This document shows, one piece after another, positions 59,631-64,000 of a stretch of DNA of 64,000 nt (its first letter is position 1; each line of letters opens with the position of its first letter). Under the pieces are notes generated by a model. The model had not been told where the DNA came from. It saw only the letters and a program-made list of their open reading frames with translations, and did not search any database. The position numbers were made by a program, and so were the translations under genes. This DNA comes from Daphnia pulex (taxonomy: Eukaryota > Arthropoda > Branchiopoda > Diplostraca > Daphniidae). The stretch covers positions 8,387,501 through 8,451,500 of the forward strand of contig NC_060018.1 of the NCBI RefSeq assembly GCF_021134715.1, given 5' to 3'.

Positions 59631-60211
59631 GTGCAGCCTCTCCCGCTCGACCACACTTCTGGCCGGCTTGAGCAGCACCTCGCGTCAGCCCCATAAAACA
59701 ATAAACTTAAAAGTGATATGCGTTTGTTGCTTTAAAAAACATGAAATTGTTATGGATATGTTTGAAATCATTTATTTCATCAAACATGTTCATTTCCTAC
59801 TTCACCTGAGTACTGGCATAGGTAGAGGGGGGAGACGCGTTCAAGGCTGAGCTGCTGAAGGGGGGATCGAGCTAGGGAACAAATAAATGGCGAAGAAAAC
59901 ACGGAAATTTGTTCATTTTCTTAAATTAGCGATAGTTAATAAGTGAAAACGACGTTTGTAACAAACGAATTTTACAGTTAAGATCAAGGGGAATACGTTC
60001 ATAAAAAAATAAAGACGGGAATCAGCTACCTAACATGTGGAAAACGAAACGGCAATGTGTGAATTCACTCATCGTGGTTTGAGCTACGGCAATGAATATA
60101 AGCGGTGGCGGATCCATCGTTGAATATTCCACCTTCTCGCTCATGTAGAGTATAGGTCGAATTATTTTTTGAAAATATTTCAGAGTACCTTATCTAACTT
60201 AGAAATAATTG
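59631..60211. other. Intergenic, nothing recognised
   Basis: AT-rich sequence with no ORF above background, RNA gene or clear repeat. Confidence 0.4.
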
Positions 60212-60444
60212 GGAGAAATAGGCCCACCCGTAGAAAATAAACGGCTTAGAGCAGGCTTGCGCTAGACTTGTTGCCAAGCCCAGCACAAGCTCGCGGATTC
60301 CAATCTTAAAAACTTTAACTTTTAATAATACTGTTTTTAAGCTTGGACCAAACTTGTTTATTCAAGGTTACCCCAAGCCTTTTATTTTAATGTTGTGATA
60401 AGCAAACTCCAAACTTTACGTATTATTGAAAAAAAGTTCTGACT

Positions 60445-60513
60445 TTGATGAGGTTGGAACCATCAACCACTGAAGTTGCAACCCAGCTTGCTATCCACTC
60501 AGCTATAGAGACC
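60445..60513 (-). repeat. tRNA-like SINE head
   Basis: On the minus strand TAGCTGAGTGGATAGC matches an A box and TGGTTCCAACCTC a B box about 35 bp downstream. Stems are imperfect, so a tRNA-derived SINE is more likely than a working tRNA. Confidence 0.45.
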
Positions 60514-60992
60514 TTATCAATAGAGGCAAATTGTATGTATTAATTACATCAATGGTTAATGAAATGGACTCTTGTCATTTTTTCGTTGCAGCAGAGAAAA
60601 CATTGGAGTACGTTTATAAATAAAGTAAATACGTTAAGTTTATGATAATTGTGTTGCTTAAAGGACTTGTTCTGTAAACATACTTAATTTCATTTTATAA
60701 ACATACTTATTTTTTTGTAAGCATGTTACACTTCGAAGAAGCATGACATTTTGCTTTTCAGTTTGTTTATAATTCTTACCAAAATGCTTAACGTGTTAAG
60801 TAATCTTAAAGTGCTGAAATAGGGCTAAAATAAGCATCCTACCGCTGCTGTGCAGTGCATGTTGATCTTGAAAGAAAAAATGCAACTTTAAAGTATTTAT
60901 ATATTTTTATTCATATAAGGAATTCAAATGAAACATATATGCAATATTTATTTCATAATTAGCCTATAATATATAATCAGTTAATTTGTAAA

Positions 60993-61131
60993 TATTTATG
61001 CTTGCGCCAAGGTTATTCCAAGCACAGCAAAACATGAAATGTTTGCTGTGCTTGGAAAAGCCTCATTCTGAGCAATCAATTTAAAAAGTTAAAAACTATT
61101 GCCTTGAAATAGCCTTGCGCAAGCATAAATA
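60993..61131. repeat. Nested palindrome
   Basis: Outer arms TATTTATGCTTGCGCCAAGG and its near-perfect inverse at 61113-61131 enclose an inner perfect hairpin, CCAAGCACAGCAAA with its inverse (61018-61055) and a 10-nt loop. Only simple sequence separates the inner hairpin from the right outer arm. Confidence 0.8.
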
Positions 61132-61226
61132 AAAAGGGGAAATATAATACAGAAAATAACATGCTTGGAGCGGCTTTAGTTTCAGCATTAAAAAGAAGTC
61201 CATCAAATACTTCATTGAGGTATACT

Positions 61227-61273
61227 TGGTGCAAGCTGGTTCCAAGCCTAAAGCTTGGAACCAGTTTGCACCA
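61227..61273. repeat. 47-bp hairpin
   Basis: TGGTGCAAGCTGGTTCCAAGC is followed by a 5-nt loop and its inverse with one mismatch. It shares the word TTCCAAGC with the neighbouring palindrome. Confidence 0.8.
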
Positions 61274-61450
61274 GGCAGTCGCGCTATCGGCTAAGCTAAA
61301 CTTTTTCTACGGGCACTTTGACGGAGAAATAGGACCGATTTAAAAATATTTTAAAAGTGGGCCTATTTCGTAGGGTCCTATTTCGACCGGTCCTATTTGC
61401 CGGGCCTATTTCGTCGGGGCCTATTACGACCGGTCCTATATCTCCGGCTT

Positions 61451-61732
61451 CCAAAACAACAGGTAATTTGCTCTTTTGCTTAATTTAAAATCGGTTATCA
61501 ATAGTAAATATGGTTGTTAATTTGTCTGCACCAATTCTTGACAGTGATTGATGGTCACCGCTAATGCTGCAACAGAATGTACTGGATGATGTACCTTACT
61601 CCGTCCTGTGTGACAATATTGGTGACCGAATCTAAAACAGTTTATTTCCCACCTCCTGGGAGTGAGAACTTGAAGACTCTTCATTGACACCAATAAAGCA
61701 GCCACAAGTTCCGAACAATTATCTTTATTACA
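61451..61732. other. Intron or flank of the EDRF1-like gene
   Basis: No coding exon was recognised. It ends in an acceptor (TTATTACAG at about 61732). Earlier EDRF1 exons, if present, are not identifiable here. Confidence 0.35.
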
Positions 61733-64000
61733 GAGCAACACCGACTTGAACACACCACCAGCTAATTGGTTGCTAAGTCATCCCAAGAAAATAGTTGGGC
61801 CAGCTGTTTCCAGGAATCCAAAGTCAACAGAATTTGCCAGTTTTCACATGGCTTCATCTTTTTTAGATTCCATGGGTGAAGTTGATGTGGTGAGTGATGC
61901 AGAAAATATCAAGAAGCTTTTGAAAATACCGTACAGCAAAAATGCTGTCAGTATGATGGTTCATCGTGTTGGAAACACACTGCTGCTTGATGAATTTGAC
62001 ATCCATACTCACCTACTGAGAGCAGCTGAGAACGAATGGGGTTGGCTGAAGAAGTTTTATTTGGAACACATTAGCCTCCTGTTGTGCTAAGCAAAAAGCC
62101 TCAGACAAGAAATCAAGCCGGCACAGTCGGGACTACCTGCAGCAACAAAACCTCATCTCAAAATTTCTCTATCACTGTATAGCCCTTAATGAGTCAGAAA
62201 ATACAGACCCCCAAAGTTCAGGACTGGAATAATTAAGTTCAGGTAAATTTGTGTACTATTTAAAGTGCTTAGAATTTGAATTCTTATAGTAAAACAAGTC
62301 TTTTCTAGCCTGTAATTGATCCTCTCGGTGATCCTGTTCCGGAAGAGAGTCACGTTCACGATGATGCTCTTCATCAGTTTTCTAAAAATATCATAAGGAC
62401 ATTTGAAGATTTGCGGATGTTAATCGGTACAGATATGCCTATTTTGGGCGGTGGGACTCACCCGTGTCTTTCGCTTCGCTTAAGGTAAGCTCTTAAGTCA
62501 AGCAAACTTACGTGATAGCTTAAATGAGTAATTATTTTATTTTGTCCATTGATCAGAGATATGTCAAAGCCAATTAATGTGCTTACAGGACTGGACTACT
62601 GGCTTGAGAACTTGATGTGTATGTCATATACCTGCTATTTTCATGTTTTACAGTTTGTAACCGATTTTTTAAATGATTATTTTTGTAGGCAATGTTCCTG
62701 AAGTTGTGATGTGCTATCATTTGGGTAAATAGCGTCCCGCTACGTGAAAAACTGGAAAAAGCGTTGCTAAATTCTTTAATGGTTACAGGTGGTCTGGTCC
62801 AAAAACACGAGCTTATTAAGACGGACGATTTACCACGCTTACCGGGCTCACAGTTTAAGCCGGGCATTATTAAAGATGTCGCACAAAATATTCTCTCTTT
62901 CCTAAAATCTAAAGCCACCAAGGCAGGCCACAGTTATTGGCTGTTTAAAGGTAAAATAATTTTTGCTTTGGCGATCAAGGAAATTAATGTCTTACATTTA
63001 CTTTTCGTGTCTTCTTCGTGAAACAGCAAAAGACGATGATATTGTTAAGCTTTACGATCTTACTTCGTTGCGCAATGATTTGAATGAAGACATCAACCAG
63101 AATCCATTTACGACACCAGTTGCCATACTTTTCAAGTAAATTTGTTTGCCAATGCGAATTTTAAATTGTATCATGAATGCGTATGTGTTTTTTTAGAGTG
63201 GCGCAAAATTTGAAAATGCCCAGCGACTGGAAGCGACACCAAGGCACTGTCTTAGCTCTTCTAAAGAACTGCCTATCACTTCTTGATGCAATAAAATATC
63301 CACAGGTAGCAATATTTAGTGATAATATTTCTTGGTTTTTTTTACATGTCAGGTTCAATACGTATTTTTAGGTCGCCAGGTTTGCTTTGTATTATTTATC
63401 TGACGTCTATTTACCAACATCACTCAAAGTTCCAGAAGCCGAAGATACTTCTGAAGAGGTCGAAGAGGAATGGTCTGACGAATGGGAGGAATCCTCAACG
63501 GAAGATCACTTCTCGTAATTTTATTGTGTCGTAACAAACAGTTGGAACATTATAAATAATTCACCTCTTAAAATTTGCGTTACAGTGCATCTGTCGACGT
63601 TGCGGCACTTTCGACTCCGCAACAGGTCCAGGCAGAGGAAGAGAACGTTCGTAGAAATGCGCGACCCACCGTCGGAGATAATTGGGAACAGCGCTGCCCT
63701 TTTGCACTCCAGTACGCAGTCGAAACCCTTGAATTCCTCAGCAACAACAGTGTGTTAAACCAAATATCTGAATTGGGAATGACATTATATTTGCTTTCCA
63801 TAAATAGGGGGAAAACTAAAAAAACCATCTGAAGAAGAACCCTCCTTGGCCACACCATTGAAACCCATTCCGATGCCAGCGATATCAGACATTAAAACAG
63901 CCTCCTCTCGAGTAATTAATTTAATTGATCTTCAAGTAGTTTGTCCCCACATGTCTGACTAATAATTATCTTTTTGCTCTAGTGGTGTCACTGGCTCATT
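61733..64000 (+). CDS. EDRF1: EDRF1-like protein, internal exons, runs off the window, two apparent lesions
   Basis: EDRF1 is a conserved TPR-containing protein linked to globin/GATA1 regulation in mammals; its role in arthropods is unclear. The first exon here reads SNTDLNTPPANWLLS, then VDVVSDAENIKKLLKIPYSK and MVHRVGNTLLLDEFDI. Later exons carry RTFEDLRMLIGTDMPILGGG, SKPINVLTGLDYWLENLM, CNVPEVVMCYHLGG, IIKDVAQNILSFLKS and KLYDLTSL, all diagnostic. Then comes an acidic stretch (EDTSEEVEEEWSDEWEE) to the window end. Most short introns are in phase. Near 62075 the frame must shift by one to stay coding, and a TAA lies just before the donor at about 62240. The copy may be a pseudogene, or these may be sequence errors. 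The N-terminal exons are not seen. Confidence 0.8.

Larger units (their letters stand above)
60212..61450. repeat. Composite repeat block with imperfect inverted ends and nested palindromes
   Basis: The left end (GAAATAGGCCCACCCGTAGAAAA) has inverted counterparts near 61300-61370 (TTTTTCTACGGGC; GTGGGCCTATTTCG). The right end is a cluster of GGTCCTATTTCG/GGGCCTATTTCG words (61350-61445). Inside lie a tRNA-like segment, nested palindromes and repeated CAAGCTTGGAAC-type words. There is no transposase. I read it as one or more non-autonomous elements nested in each other; exact borders are uncertain. Confidence 0.55.

Overview
The window looks like arthropod nuclear DNA, most likely a branchiopod crustacean such as Daphnia. 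This is inferred from AT-rich DNA, many GT-AG introns of only 60-130 bp, a Dicer-1-type Dicer, a filzig-type secreted serine protease, and BEL/Pao and gypsy-like LTR retrotransposons. No bacterial or organellar features were seen.

The left half holds mostly ordinary host genes. From left to right: a partial gene with a possible TGF-beta-propeptide-like segment (63-1647); a long AT-rich intergenic stretch containing a small two-exon gene for a 60-residue secreted peptide that looks like an amidated-peptide precursor (6521-6823, minus); three inverted-repeat/MITE-like elements (10.2-12.1 kb); Dicer-1 (12562-20118, minus); a filzig-like serine protease (23080-28152, plus); a UBXN4/erasin-like ER protein (28624-30467, minus); a CCDC51/MITOK-like mitochondrial protein (31504-32550, minus); an ERdj5/DNAJC10-like ER co-chaperone with two small indels (33341-35914, plus); and the 3' exons of a Pax3/7-type homeobox gene (36404-37287, minus).

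From about 37.5 kb to 56 kb the window is a gene graveyard. An isolated TBL1/ebi exon lies at 38.5 kb. A whole tubulin chaperone D (TBCD) gene (40352-55984, plus) is recognisable almost end to end, but it carries at least six in-frame stops, at least three frameshifts and a missing exon. It also contains two transposon insertions: a decayed FLYWCH/MULE-like DNA transposon in an intron, and a full-length 8.8-kb BEL/Pao retrotransposon inside an exon (43850-52652, target duplication CACAT, LTRs differing at 1 of 291 positions). The BEL element has an unusual long leader with an extra 230-codon ORF and a six-copy hairpin/poly-A tandem array.

The right end holds a compact 2.67-kb gypsy-like LTR element (56958-59625) with identical LTRs, a broken gag/protease region and no reverse transcriptase. 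Next comes a block of nested palindromes and tRNA-like sequence (60.2-61.45 kb). The 5' half of an EDRF1 homologue with two apparent lesions then runs off the window.

The host genes do not form an operon or a single pathway. Recurrent themes are ER/secretory proteins (UBXN4, DNAJC10, filzig), RNA silencing (Dicer) and heavy recent transposition. I see no wholly new multi-gene system. The strongest candidates for something undescribed are the putative amidated peptide precursor and the BEL leader architecture.
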